In this document: piece by piece, positions 8,690 to 17,085 of the stretch
Numbering within the stretch: the stretch's first letter is position 1
Layout of the letters: each line of letters starts with the position of its first letter
Origin: a virus
Virus record (IMG/VR): IMGVR_UViG_3300028920_000217
Span: 1-28,832 of that record
Length of the DNA stretch: 28,832 nt
Reading direction: 5' to 3' (one strand)
The notes under the pieces: model-generated
What the model was told of the DNA's origin: nothing
Databases searched by the model: none
What the model saw: the letters and a program-made list of their open reading frames with translations, nothing else
Program-made: the position numbers and the translations under genes

Positions 8690-9444
8690 TATAGTATTCG
8701 CCTAACAAGTATATGTTTGTTTTTGCAGTATGCGGTTCCCCCGGAATCCAGGGTTCTAAAGTTTAACTCAACTTCATAAGGTCGCCCATCCCCCACAACA
8801 AACACCTCAAAAGATACTTTTATATATTCGTCTGCGGGTAGGCCACTGGTTCGGTATTCTACCTGGAAATCTGTTGCGCCAACCTGATAATACGCAGCCA
8901 TCAAGGAAGACTTTCCGGCTTTTGTTGTAACGGCGGGTGCTTCATAAGGGGTGGGGCTTACCTCTACTGTATAGGCAGCGTGTTGAACGTTTCGTTTTAT
9001 TTCCATTAAAACCAGAATTTCATACAATGCCCCGCTTATTGAATTAAAGCTGACTGTTTCATAGCTTGCTGCGCCAAAAGAAGTATAGGTTCTGGTCCTT
9101 TCGGTTTCTTCTTCTGCATGATAAGGATATATTTTTGTTAATTCAATGGCGTTGCCGTCTTCGTCTGTTATGTGAAGCCTGGCTTTACTGTCTACGTCTT
9201 TTGCATGAAGAATCACCGCGTTGGAAAGCCCAGAGCTTACTGACTCAGAATTGGAGAAAATAAATTTCCTGAAGTTGCCGTCAGAGTTATGCTGATCTTT
9301 AGTGATATTTTCATCAAAAAATATATTCGGCTGAAGTCGTTCCTTAATGGCTTCACGGCAAGATCGAATTTCATCATCAATCTTATCAACGTCCGTGTCG
9401 CCAGTGGGGATATGTTCATTCCATGTTTCAAGAAAATCAGCCAT
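8689..9444 (-). CDS. Fibre-like virion protein, paralogue of the preceding gene
   Basis: 251 residues. The first ~105 residues are clearly homologous to the protein encoded at 9444-10175: MADFLETWNEHIP, KIDDEIRSCREAIKERLQ, FFDENITKDQHNSDGNF and NAVILHAKDVDSKARLHI. This N-terminal block resembles attachment segments of phage fibre proteins that carry an IDDEIRxxxxxIKERL helix. The C-terminal ~140 residues are beta-rich and differ strongly from the paralogue, yet both end alike (LVRRIL here, LVERII there). The layout suggests a shared virion-anchoring domain with exchangeable binding domains. Start and stop both overlap neighbours as TAATG, so it is translated in step with them. Confidence 0.7.
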   Translation of the reverse strand: MADFLETWNEHIPTGDTDVDKIDDEIRSCREAIKERLQPNIFFDENITKDQHNSDGNFRKFIFSNSESVSSGLSNAVILHAKDVDSKARLHITDEDGNAIELTKIYPYHAEEETERTRTYTSFGAASYETVSFNSISGALYEILVLMEIKRNVQHAAYTVEVSPTPYEAPAVTTKAGKSSLMAAYYQVGATDFQVEYRTSGLPADEYIKVSFEVFVVGDGRPYEVELNFRTLDSGGTAYCKNKHILVRRIL

Positions 9445-10175
9445 TATATTATACGCTCAACCAGGAAATATCTGTCTTTAATGGTGTAGGTATAATCACC
9501 ATACGCCTGAAGTTTTAAGGTTAAAGTGCCCGTGCCTGTTATATGAAAAAACTGTTCAATATATCCATTGTAGCTATACTGGTTTACCAAAAATCCGTCT
9601 TCACCTGTAACGGTGAGACTAAAATATCCTGACGGCCCCCATCCAATTGACGCTGCCCCGGTTCCGGCTGTTTTGTATATTCGTATTCGCCCGGTTGTAT
9701 CGGAGCTTTGACAAGACAGGGCCATTCGCGCTCTCCATACCTGTCCGCTTACTGCGTTAATTTCTATAGAAAGGTTGTTTTCAGAAGCCCACACTGAACC
9801 CCCCGGCTGAAGATTTCTCTGTGTGGTGTCTATTGCTTCTTCTCCACAATAATGATGTCCCTTGCGGGTAAGCTGCACATCGTTGTCGTCTTCATCCATC
9901 ACAAACAGTTCGGCTTTACTGTCCGCGTCCTTTGCGTGAAGAATCACCGCATCGGTAATCCCGGAATTTACTGCTTCAGAGTTGGAAAGGGGGAGTTTTT
10001 TAAAATTGCCGTCAGAGTCATGTTCGCCCTTCGTGATGTTTTCATCAAAGAACATGTTCTCTTGAAGCCGTTCTTTAATACCCGCACGGCAAGATTGAAT
10101 TTCATCGTCAATCTGGTTTGCAGGAGTATCATTATCCGGTTTGGTTTCATCCCATGTTTCAACAAAGTCAGCCAT
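9444..10175 (-). CDS. Fibre-like virion protein, paralogue of the next gene
   Basis: 243 residues with start at 10175; AAGGTG lies four bases before the ATG. The N-terminal segment (MADFVETWDETKPD, QIDDEIQSCRAGIKERLQ, FFDENITKGEHDSDGNF, DAVILHAKDADSKAELFV) matches that of the following gene almost position by position. From about residue 110 the sequences part; here the C-terminal domain is Gly/Thr/Ser-rich and beta-like (RIRIYKTAGTGAASIGWG, HITGTGTLTLKLQAYGDYTYTIKDRY). It lies between the gp4-like adaptor and the second fibre-like protein, so it is probably a tail-hub or receptor-binding component. The exact role is unknown. Confidence 0.7.
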   Translation of the reverse strand: MADFVETWDETKPDNDTPANQIDDEIQSCRAGIKERLQENMFFDENITKGEHDSDGNFKKLPLSNSEAVNSGITDAVILHAKDADSKAELFVMDEDDNDVQLTRKGHHYCGEEAIDTTQRNLQPGGSVWASENNLSIEINAVSGQVWRARMALSCQSSDTTGRIRIYKTAGTGAASIGWGPSGYFSLTVTGEDGFLVNQYSYNGYIEQFFHITGTGTLTLKLQAYGDYTYTIKDRYFLVERII

Positions 10176-10183
10176 AACACACC

Positions 10184-10846
10184 TTATATATCAGAATACT
10201 CCACTACAAAGGGAGTTCGTTTTTTACGCTGAAAATCAACCTTCTTCAGCTCTGCCAGGTAATAGTTCGCCTGACTTATCCAGAAACCAACTGACTGAAA
10301 ATCGTGCAACATCGAGGTAAGCCTGACGGTCACAGTCGTTATAATCACATCACTGGCGTTATCCGTTAGATCATTACTGGTAGCGTCCCACGTTGCTTCT
10401 ACGTCAGAGGGGTCTTCAAAGTATTGGTAAAATAGTACATACAGCGTTGAGTTGACTGCCGGTTTTGCGGAAAGCCTGATCTTATCACCCCGTATTTCAA
10501 AGTAAGGGGGATAATCGGTTTCGGCATCGGGGTCAAACACGTTCACATATTCGCCCCCGGAATCCATGTCTATGAGCTTCTCCGTGTAATTGCCGTCCGA
10601 TTTCAGATAGCGCAGGGCTATGTAGTTTTTAAATCGAGCCGGAAGATCATACTCAACAGTTCCGGCCACAATGGAAATTGTGTCTTCCTGGACCATAAAC
10701 CACCAGGGGTGATTTCCCTGAATAGTTTTCATTGCCTGTGCAATTACCCCTGTAGACCCCTTTAGCCGGGATTTTACACCGGCTGTGGGGGTTGCTTCGC
10801 CATATACATTACCAATTATTTGATCGTATATCTGAAGAAGGGTCAT
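10184..10846 (-). CDS. Head-tail adaptor, similar to P22 gp4-type tail accessory factor
   Basis: 220 residues, starting with TAATG overlap at 10846. The helical N-terminus (MTLLQIYDQIIGNVYGE, VIAQAMKTIQGNHPWWFM) followed by beta strands VEYDLPARFKNYIALRY and a helical C-terminus (NYYLAELKKVDFQRKKRTP) fits the gp4-like family that rings the base of the portal. The NHPWWFM block followed by TISIVAGTVEYDLP is usual for this group. Its place between capsid/connector genes and tail proteins agrees. The family assignment is by pattern. Confidence 0.7.
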   Translation of the reverse strand: MTLLQIYDQIIGNVYGEATPTAGVKSRLKGSTGVIAQAMKTIQGNHPWWFMVQEDTISIVAGTVEYDLPARFKNYIALRYLKSDGNYTEKLIDMDSGGEYVNVFDPDAETDYPPYFEIRGDKIRLSAKPAVNSTLYVLFYQYFEDPSDVEATWDATSNDLTDNASDVIITTVTVRLTSMLHDFQSVGFWISQANYYLAELKKVDFQRKKRTPFVVEYSDI

Positions 10847-11238
10847 TATTCACCTTCGTCTTCGTTAAATGCTTCGTCAAAGGCTTCGTCAAATTCATCT
10901 GTGATAGACTCCTTTGGGTTGCCCTTTTTGATTTCCTTTTCCATAGCCTTTTTGCGGGCAATGTCTTCTTTGCGCGGTCTGCCAACCTTCGGGTCGTCAG
11001 GGTGTTCAATCACGGTAACATTGTACCGCTTCACCATGCGTTCTTTAATCTTCCCGCCGTCTTCAATGTCGCGGTAGGTTTCCGGGTACTGTGCAGACAG
11101 AAGGTTGTTCATTACTTCCACTGGACGTGTAATCTTCTCGTTTTCAGGAAGAACAAAATTTCTTCCGAGCGCGCCAACTTCAATAATAGTACCAGCTTCG
11201 TTTTCCCGGTTGGACACAACAAAAGTTGCCATTCTCAT
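10846..11238 (-). CDS. Small head-completion or connector-region protein, function unknown
   Basis: 130 residues. GGAG lies nine bases before the ATG at 11238; a second ATG two codons later is also possible. It starts beta-like (MATFVVSNRENEAGTIIEVGALGRNFVLPENEKITRPVEV), continues with a charged region containing VGRPRKEDIARKK, and ends with a very acidic tail (DEFDEAFDEAFNEDEGE). It directly follows the capsid gene and its terminator. Small proteins there are often capsid-decorating or portal-adaptor factors. I do not recognise the family. Confidence 0.6.
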   Translation of the reverse strand: MRMATFVVSNRENEAGTIIEVGALGRNFVLPENEKITRPVEVMNNLLSAQYPETYRDIEDGGKIKERMVKRYNVTVIEHPDDPKVGRPRKEDIARKKAMEKEIKKGNPKESITDEFDEAFDEAFNEDEGE

Positions 11239-11254
11239 TTTAAATTACTCCAAG

Positions 11255-11282
11255 AAAAAATATTAGGGGGCATTGCGCCCCC
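11255..11282 (-). terminator. Intrinsic terminator after the major capsid gene
   Basis: On the minus strand, GGGGGC pairs with GCCCCC across a five-base loop (stem arms 11266-11271 and 11277-11282). TAATA and then six Ts follow. It sits just after the capsid stop codon and before the next gene. A partial terminator here would keep capsid transcripts in excess over the downstream tail genes. Confidence 0.75.
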
Positions 11283-11286
11283 CATT

Positions 11287-12285
11287 TTATTCAGAAACCG
11301 CAGTTTCTATTCGGACCATTCGAGTCTCACGTAAAATCTTTGCAGCGAAAATCGCTTTCCAAGCAACAGAGCTGTACATGTCGGCTTTGGAACCGGCACG
11401 GCTCTTGTCCTTGATTATGTGCTGCATGGAATGTTTATCCAGTGCAACAGTAGCGTAAGCGTTCTTTGCCACGATCAGACAGGAGTATACGTCAGCCTTA
11501 GAACCAGTGGTTGACAGGATACCCGAACCCTTGTTACCACCCGCATCAGCTACGCTGAAAGCAGTGGTGGTCATGAGGTAACGAATACCGCACTTGTCAG
11601 CACCGATCTCGTTCTGGTATACTTGCTGCTGTTTAGGGTATTCCTCAACAGGAATAAAGGAGTCGTAACCCCTTACATCATGTGCAAGGTTAGGTGCAAT
11701 GTACGCAAAAAAGCTCGCCCCAAGAGGGGTTGAACCTATACCAGTGGTGGGAAGGATAGGTTTAGAAAACTTCTCTGCGTTCTGGTTTTCCAGATAACGG
11801 ACAGCCAGTTTCAGGTCGTCCTTGTCCATCTTCGCAACAATCTCGTTACGGGCAGCAGCAGTACCGGAATACTGTACAGTGGTTCCCGCGTTCATGACAT
11901 TACGGCAGAGGATTTCCAGGGTAAGTCCACCCTGACGACCGGCACGTTCAACGGCAACAGTCAGTATAGGGTCTTCAATAGTGAACTCAACGGTGTCCTC
12001 TATGATTATAATACCGACATATTTGGCCAGCGTAACGCTCTGGTCGTTTTTGGTCATTGCAACTGCATTGGGGTCGTCAACACCCGCAACAGGAGTTGTC
12101 TGAGCTGCGAGATCAGGCATATCCCTGAACACCAGCTTGTGACCACTTCTCAGTCGCACACTCTTTTTCATGCCGAGCCAGTGGTGGCACAGCACTGCTC
12201 TCGCCTCGTCTAACAGCGCGCCAACGTAAAACTCGTCAACCGCTGCCGGGACATTGGAAAGAACGGTAGGATTAGCAATAGCCAT
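11287..12285 (-). CDS. Major capsid protein, N4-gp56 family
   Basis: 332 residues, start at 12285 with AAGGT before it. The family signature is clear at both ends: LRSGHKLVFRDMPDLA followed by alternating strands near residues 45-90, and the C-terminal ending AWKAIFAAKILRETRMVRIETAV, the hallmark close of N4-gp56-type capsid proteins. Length is normal for the family, which adopts the HK97 fold and forms the icosahedral shell. It follows a scaffold gene and is followed by an intrinsic terminator. Stop codon TAA. Confidence 0.9.
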   Translation of the reverse strand: MAIANPTVLSNVPAAVDEFYVGALLDEARAVLCHHWLGMKKSVRLRSGHKLVFRDMPDLAAQTTPVAGVDDPNAVAMTKNDQSVTLAKYVGIIIIEDTVEFTIEDPILTVAVERAGRQGGLTLEILCRNVMNAGTTVQYSGTAAARNEIVAKMDKDDLKLAVRYLENQNAEKFSKPILPTTGIGSTPLGASFFAYIAPNLAHDVRGYDSFIPVEEYPKQQQVYQNEIGADKCGIRYLMTTTAFSVADAGGNKGSGILSTTGSKADVYSCLIVAKNAYATVALDKHSMQHIIKDKSRAGSKADMYSSVAWKAIFAAKILRETRMVRIETAVSE

Positions 12286-12310
12286 AACTTACCTTCAGAC
12301 TTCAGGCAGC

Positions 12311-13258
12311 TTATTCCTCTCCTTTAACTCGTCTTCGGTGGGCAGCTCTTTCTTCGGGAGTCATATTGCGAATTTTCATAGCCTTTATCCGGTCGGCATT
12401 TGCGCTGTCACCAGCTTTGCCGAGCGTGGGGCTTTTCTTTGTCGCTTTCTTTATGTTCTCCGTCACCTGTTTGCGCCCTCGCTGTTCTGAAGCCTTTTGA
12501 AGTTTGTCCAGGTACGCATCGTGGGAACATCCAATTTTGTAGGCTGTTTCGGCTTTGTCATAAGACTTTTCCAGCATACCAATATACATGGGGTTGGCAG
12601 GGATACCCAGGGCGGGATTGCCAAAAATTATGTCTCTGGTGTATTTGTTTACAACTTCGTCATAATCGGAATGGCGTTCTCTCGCTTTGGTTTCCATTTC
12701 AAGAATATCTTCCTTACTTGCTCCGAGCAGAGTTCCCGGAACGGGGGTCTCTTTAGCGGGTTCTTCCACTTCGGTTTTCCCGCCCTCAAGACTTGCAAGA
12801 TACCTTTTAAGGTCTTCTCCTGTTACCAGCCCTTCAGGGTCGATGTCGGGCATTTCTGCCTTTTTAATCAGCCCTTTGAGTTTATTGATTTCTTTCGTCA
12901 GGTTGTTAACCTGAGTCTCAGCCAACTGCCGTCTGGTACGTTCTCCAAGTGCAGCGTTCTGGAACCCCCGTACCTGAGTCTGTAAAGTCTCTATATCGAG
13001 GGTTGGCTCGTCTTCCTGGTTGGCGACACCATCATTTTCGCCCTTTTTGTCTGAGCCGTTCTGACCGGCGACATCAGCATCTTCGCCCGTAATATCATCA
13101 AGCTCCTGACCGGCGACATCAGGTTCTTCAACGCCCGTAATATCATCAAGCTCCTGACCGGCGACATCAGATAAGTCTTCGCCCGGAATATCAAAACTGT
13201 CTAAATCTACTTCCTGGTCGGCGACACCAGGGGAAACTACGCCCGTTTCTCCATTCAC
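12311..13258 (-). CDS. Capsid scaffolding protein
   Basis: 315 residues starting at a GTG codon at 13258; AAGGAG lies nine bases before it. The N-terminal ~75 residues are acidic and repetitive: DVAGQELDDITG occurs twice, with degenerate relatives VADQEVD, DVAGQNG and GVANQED. A coiled coil follows (LGERTRRQLAETQVNNLTKEI), then helical segments and a strongly basic C-terminus (MTPEERAAHRRRVKGEE), as in scaffold proteins whose basic tail binds the capsid protein. It lies between portal and capsid genes, the normal place. The repeat region is encoded by 48-bp near-identical units. Confidence 0.8.
   Translation of the reverse strand: MNGETGVVSPGVADQEVDLDSFDIPGEDLSDVAGQELDDITGVEEPDVAGQELDDITGEDADVAGQNGSDKKGENDGVANQEDEPTLDIETLQTQVRGFQNAALGERTRRQLAETQVNNLTKEINKLKGLIKKAEMPDIDPEGLVTGEDLKRYLASLEGGKTEVEEPAKETPVPGTLLGASKEDILEMETKARERHSDYDEVVNKYTRDIIFGNPALGIPANPMYIGMLEKSYDKAETAYKIGCSHDAYLDKLQKASEQRGRKQVTENIKKATKKSPTLGKAGDSANADRIKAMKIRNMTPEERAAHRRRVKGEE
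13084..13170 (-). repeat. 48-bp-period direct repeat inside the scaffold gene
   Basis: Two identical 39-base blocks lie at 13084-13122 and 13132-13170, a period of 48 bases or 16 codons. A diverged third unit starts near 13179. They encode the repeated DVAGQELDDITG motif. Identity at the DNA level suggests recent expansion by slippage or recombination. Confidence 0.85.
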
Positions 13259-13273
13259 TTTTAAGTTCTCCTT

Positions 13274-14989
13274 TTATTGTGGTTGTGGAGTCATTTGACT
13301 CAAAAATTTTAAGTACATTTCTTTCGTTTCTCGCGGAAGCTCACTGGCTTCAATTATCGCGTGGGGCAGCGGTGGGAGAAGCCCCGCTTTTGTAAGCTCT
13401 GCAAGAATCTGGAAGTTTGCCATCCTGAAGGTTGGCGAATTGGCTCTTTCATCCACGATAAAGTCATATCGTGCCGTATCTCTGCGGTGTTCAAAATCAG
13501 GTGGCAGCTCTTTCCCTGTTATACGGGAAATTTTTTCGACAGTCCAATTTTCGTTTACCAGGTCTATAATATATTTGGAAATATTCTGCTTTGCTATCGC
13601 CAGGTGTGTATAAAAGTTCTGGACAGCCATTATGCCCTGTCTCTGTCTCTGGTGGGCAAGAAGCCCGGACACATCAGAGCCGGAAGGGTTTCCCATCATT
13701 TCAGCGTTGAAACCGAACTCATATTTTTCATTCTGGCTTAACTGTTCAAGCTGAACAAGCCCCGGAGAAATTACTGCGGGGTCAATTGGTCTTACCGCGT
13801 CCATTTTGCCGGGGGCAACCTCAATGTTTTTCCCGGAACCTGACTGCTGAAGATCGGCAGGATTGACAACCGCCCCGGTTTCAAACTTCCAGCCGGAAAA
13901 GATTGTACGCATAACCGTTCCAAGAATCTGAGACTTTCTCTTGTTCGTTTCTTTCTGCCGGTCTTTGTTCGGTCGGACAATGCCCATGAACTTCCATACA
14001 AGGTCGTCAAAGTCGGGCAGGAAATATCCGGGAATAGGAAAGATCGGGAAACGGTTCAGGCCATGAGGGTGGGGGCCATCATACACTATAAGCTGGTCTT
14101 CAATAAGGGTCGTAAGCTCTACTTCGTTAACATAACGCTCAATAAACTCAAGGTTGCGGTATGCGTCCAGCTCACTGTTTGTTTCAACGTTGTTCGCCAG
14201 CTTAATTAACCTTTCGATTTCCTTCTTCTCTTTGCGTGTTCCCTCAAACTCTTGTACGGACCCATCCATAGTATCTACCAGGAAGGTCTTTTTGACGCTG
14301 GTTTTATACCACTTCTCAATTACCAGAAGCCTTTCGTCTTCTTCAGGTCGGGGGCTTTGCTCTCTGGAAACAAAATCATCACGGTTTCCTGGACGTACTT
14401 CATCAATCGCGTTGGCGTATTTCGGGTAAAAGGTTTTCAGGCGAGCAGGGGTAAAGTAGCCGTAGGTGTATACATACGCACAGTCAGACAGATCAAGCTG
14501 AGTGAAATCCATATCGGGTAAAACCCTGAACGGGTTTTTGGAGTACAGTCTGATGTCACCTTCCACAAAATCGTTTTCGTAGTCAAGGTCCACATACACC
14601 CATCCGAGGCCAGTTATAACCGTATTTTGGAAAGCTGCGGAAACGTTATAGTCGCTGTTATTCGTGGCAAAAATGTATTTAAGCAGCGCGCTGTGAATTT
14701 CTGCTGCGTCCTGGTCTGACTTTTCAACTGGACGTGCAACCGCATCGGTGCGGTTCTGCTGTTCATAACCTGTCATAATAGACACGTATTTGAGCAGGAA
14801 GTTCATGCTCAGTACGGGGCGTTTCTGTTTTCTCAGCCGATTGGCATTTTCGGGTTCCCACTGATCTCCTGCGGTCATACGCATATCTTCTTCAGCTACC
14901 GCTTGCCGAGCTTGCCAGTAGTCGTAAACCTCACTGAAGTGTGAGTACAATTTTGCTTCAGGGGTATCAATGTCTGTTCTGTTTTTCAT
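13274..14989 (-). CDS. Portal protein, P22-like family
   Basis: 571 residues, start coupled to the terminase stop (TAATG at 14989). The N-terminal region has YDYWQARQAVAEEDMRMTAGDQWEPENANRL, then KRPVLSMNFLLKYVSIMTGYEQQNRTDA, a pattern typical of P22-type portals. Later blocks include GLGWVYVDLDYE, NPFRVLPDMDFTQLDLSDCAYVY and PYFxxPDFDDLVWKFMGIVRPNKDRQKETNKRKSQ-type sequence near residues 325-360. The C-terminal part holds the usual MGNPSGSDVSGLLAHQRQRQG segment. Twelve copies would form the DNA entry channel at one capsid vertex. It is shorter than P22 gp1, lacking most of a long C-terminal barrel. Confidence 0.85.
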   Translation of the reverse strand: MKNRTDIDTPEAKLYSHFSEVYDYWQARQAVAEEDMRMTAGDQWEPENANRLRKQKRPVLSMNFLLKYVSIMTGYEQQNRTDAVARPVEKSDQDAAEIHSALLKYIFATNNSDYNVSAAFQNTVITGLGWVYVDLDYENDFVEGDIRLYSKNPFRVLPDMDFTQLDLSDCAYVYTYGYFTPARLKTFYPKYANAIDEVRPGNRDDFVSREQSPRPEEDERLLVIEKWYKTSVKKTFLVDTMDGSVQEFEGTRKEKKEIERLIKLANNVETNSELDAYRNLEFIERYVNEVELTTLIEDQLIVYDGPHPHGLNRFPIFPIPGYFLPDFDDLVWKFMGIVRPNKDRQKETNKRKSQILGTVMRTIFSGWKFETGAVVNPADLQQSGSGKNIEVAPGKMDAVRPIDPAVISPGLVQLEQLSQNEKYEFGFNAEMMGNPSGSDVSGLLAHQRQRQGIMAVQNFYTHLAIAKQNISKYIIDLVNENWTVEKISRITGKELPPDFEHRRDTARYDFIVDERANSPTFRMANFQILAELTKAGLLPPLPHAIIEASELPRETKEMYLKFLSQMTPQPQ

Positions 14990-16575
14990 TATGCTCCCAT
15001 AAAGTCGTAAGCATCTTCACCAAAATCATCATCATCGATTATTGACTCCCTTACTGTCATTGTGACCTTTGAAGGGGTGATTGGTGTGATCTCCATTATT
15101 TGCGGGTCTGCCAGCCGTGATATACAGTCAAGAAGGTCGTCTGTAATCGGGACCGGGAACCGGGCAACTTCATCTTCAAAAAAGATTTTTCGTATGTCGT
15201 AAACTGTACCGTCTGCGCTGTAGTAAATCAGTTCTTCAGGGAAGTAGAATCGGTGTTCTTTAAACAGCGGGCGCAGTGCGTTCGCAATACGCTCCATTTT
15301 TGGTGTTTTACCGCCAAGAGGAATGAAGTTAAAATATATTCCCCTTCGCATCATCATAAGGTGGAAAAACCTTTCATCGTCCTGCTGTCCGTATGTCTCA
15401 TATCCGACATCCTGACAGGACCATTTTAAAACCATTGACAGGGTACGTTCCCATCGTTCTTCAAGATAAAGCCTGTCTCGTATAATATCCAACACGTAAT
15501 AGTTGCCGAAAATGTCTAAACCTATAACTGCTATAACGGTCCAGTCTGAGGTTTTCTTTTTGGTCTTTGCGGGGTCTACCAGGATAAACTTCTTAACAAT
15601 TACTGGTATCTTCCGATACGGCATGATGTCTGTGACATTCAATACCCGTTTGGAATCCGGTATCGGGTTAAGCTCCATCTGTGCGGAGAAGACATCTTCC
15701 TTCATGTCTTCGAGCTTTTGTTCAAGCTGCTCCTGTGTCATGAAGACCGGGTTCTCGCGGTTTTCATCCCAACAGGGGTATCGCCTTACGTGCCAGTTGT
15801 CTGTCCGTTTCGCTTCTTCAACGAGTTCACTATGTATGTCAAGATAGTGATAGGTTGTGCCTACCACCATCATTTCCCCAGGGGTAGTTCCGAGGTTGTG
15901 GGACTGCCTGAAGCCTCTCTGCGTTTTGCGTAGATTGGCGGGGTTAATTGTCTCGTCTGTTACAAGGTCGTCATAGAACCGTTTGGTATAATGCCGGGAG
16001 GTCGGCAGCCTGGTAATCCCCCATGCTTCAATCGTGGCAGAGTTGTATGTTCCCCTGCGCCGGATTGTGATACCTTCGGTTGTCCACTGCGGTGATTCAT
16101 TTTCGGGGTTTTCAAACAACACATCGTCAAAGGCCAGTTTAAGAAGCTCATTCATGTTGAGTTCTTCTTTTATCCTTTTCAGGAAGCCCTTTGCGATCTC
16201 GCGGGAGAAGGAGAATATGGCAATTCTTTCTTCAGGGTTTTTCAGTATACACTGAATGATGTACGCGAATGTAATAATAGATGATTTATAATGCTCACGG
16301 GGCCATAAATCTAAGGTTCGGTTGTGCTTACGTTCGACCCCGCGTATGCGTTCAACGAGCCAGGGGTGGTTGATACCGTTACCGGAATCCTGCCCCTCAC
16401 CGTTCAGCCGTAATATGAAGTAAGCCAGAAAAAATAAATCTTTTTTACAGAGTTTTCTTATGAGAGCCTTATACTTTTTGTGATCTCCTTTTTCCTGAAG
16501 CTGGTTGAGCGTTCCGCAAACCTTCACATAATCGTGCTTATATTTTGCTCCTTCGACCGGGGTAAAAGCCCACAT
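14989..16575 (-). CDS. terL: Terminase large subunit (packaging ATPase and nuclease)
   Basis: 528 residues, start coupled as TAATG at 16575. A P-loop variant PREHYKSS lies at residues 92-99, and a Walker B-like RFYDDLVTDE at about 199-208. The nuclease half starts near 329 with FILVDPAKTKKKTSDWTVIAVIG (first acidic residue D333), followed by YETYGQQD and a final acidic motif DDLLDCISRLAD, as in RNase H-like terminase nucleases. The enzyme cuts concatemeric DNA and pumps it through the portal. Neighbours are the TerS-like protein and portal. The relaxed P-loop without GxGKS is usual in this terminase group. Confidence 0.9.
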   Translation of the reverse strand: MWAFTPVEGAKYKHDYVKVCGTLNQLQEKGDHKKYKALIRKLCKKDLFFLAYFILRLNGEGQDSGNGINHPWLVERIRGVERKHNRTLDLWPREHYKSSIITFAYIIQCILKNPEERIAIFSFSREIAKGFLKRIKEELNMNELLKLAFDDVLFENPENESPQWTTEGITIRRRGTYNSATIEAWGITRLPTSRHYTKRFYDDLVTDETINPANLRKTQRGFRQSHNLGTTPGEMMVVGTTYHYLDIHSELVEEAKRTDNWHVRRYPCWDENRENPVFMTQEQLEQKLEDMKEDVFSAQMELNPIPDSKRVLNVTDIMPYRKIPVIVKKFILVDPAKTKKKTSDWTVIAVIGLDIFGNYYVLDIIRDRLYLEERWERTLSMVLKWSCQDVGYETYGQQDDERFFHLMMMRRGIYFNFIPLGGKTPKMERIANALRPLFKEHRFYFPEELIYYSADGTVYDIRKIFFEDEVARFPVPITDDLLDCISRLADPQIMEITPITPSKVTMTVRESIIDDDDFGEDAYDFMGA

Positions 16576-16982
16576 TATTCATCCTCAATTTCAATAACTT
16601 CATCATGCTTGAGTATATCTATGGTTTTCAGTGGGTCAAAATCTTGTTCTGGAATAACTTGCGGTTCTTCATCTTCCGAGAAATCTTCGTCAGTTAAAAA
16701 GCTCTCAAATTCTTCAAGGTTGTAGTCGTCTTCCCCGAAATTAAGGTCGGTGATCTTTTTTCCTGAGTCGGTTTTTTGATTTTTTGGTTTTCCGCATATC
16801 CGGTCGAAAATCCACATGCCTATCCGGGTGTCGCCCTCTCGCGCCCTTTTTACGAGTTCCTTTACGATCAGTTGAGCGTTCGGTGTACCCTGGTTTGGAA
16901 CCTGAAGCTCCTTTGACAAAAGGGTGATTAAGTAATCGTTTCCGTCTTTTGAGTATTTTTTCTTTCGTTTTGGGTCTGGCAT
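16575..16982 (-). CDS. Terminase small subunit-like protein
   Basis: 135 residues from the start I choose at 16982 (MPDPKRKKKYSKDGNDY). GGAAG lies about four bases before the ATG. The frame stays open up to a GTG at 17042 but without a credible site. The segment AQLIVKELVKRAREGDTRIGMWIFDRICGKPKN matches the helical core seen in DUF5681/TerS-like proteins (LIxxAxxGDxxAxxxIxDRxxGKPxx). The C-terminal half is very acidic (EDDYNLEEFESFLTDEDFSEDEEP). It directly precedes TerL. A zinc-ribbon ORF in another frame overlaps most of it, so the true N-terminus may come from that frame by a frameshift. Confidence 0.7.
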   Translation of the reverse strand: MPDPKRKKKYSKDGNDYLITLLSKELQVPNQGTPNAQLIVKELVKRAREGDTRIGMWIFDRICGKPKNQKTDSGKKITDLNFGEDDYNLEEFESFLTDEDFSEDEEPQVIPEQDFDPLKTIDILKHDEVIEIEDE

Positions 16983-17085
16983 TTTTCTTCCGGTCATGGG
17001 AGTAGAAACAGACCGTGCAGAACAGGTCTGAAGAATCCCCACTGAATTTTTGAAATTTTTTACAGTTGTTGCAGTAGAGTCTCAT
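16741..17085 (-). CDS. Zinc-ribbon ORF overlapping the TerS-like gene (possibly one protein joined by a +1 shift)
   Basis: The start at 17085 forms a TAATG junction with the preceding gene, the same coupling used across this operon, so initiation here is credible. The first 30 residues carry a zinc ribbon: C5-x2-C8 (YCNNCKKF) and C23-x2-C26 (LFCTVCFY). From about residue 38 on, the sequence is basic and low-complexity (RKGTRKKGARGRHPDRHVD) and looks like an out-of-frame shadow of the TerS-like coding sequence, which runs in the +1 frame from 16982. Either a short zinc-ribbon protein has a long unselected tail, or zinc ribbon and TerS are one protein joined by programmed shifting or a sequence error in an A-run. 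Confidence 0.45.
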   Translation of the reverse strand: MRLYCNNCKKFQKFSGDSSDLFCTVCFYSHDRKKNARPKTKEKILKRRKRLLNHPFVKGASGSKPGYTERSTDRKGTRKKGARGRHPDRHVDFRPDMRKTKKSKNRLRKKDHRP

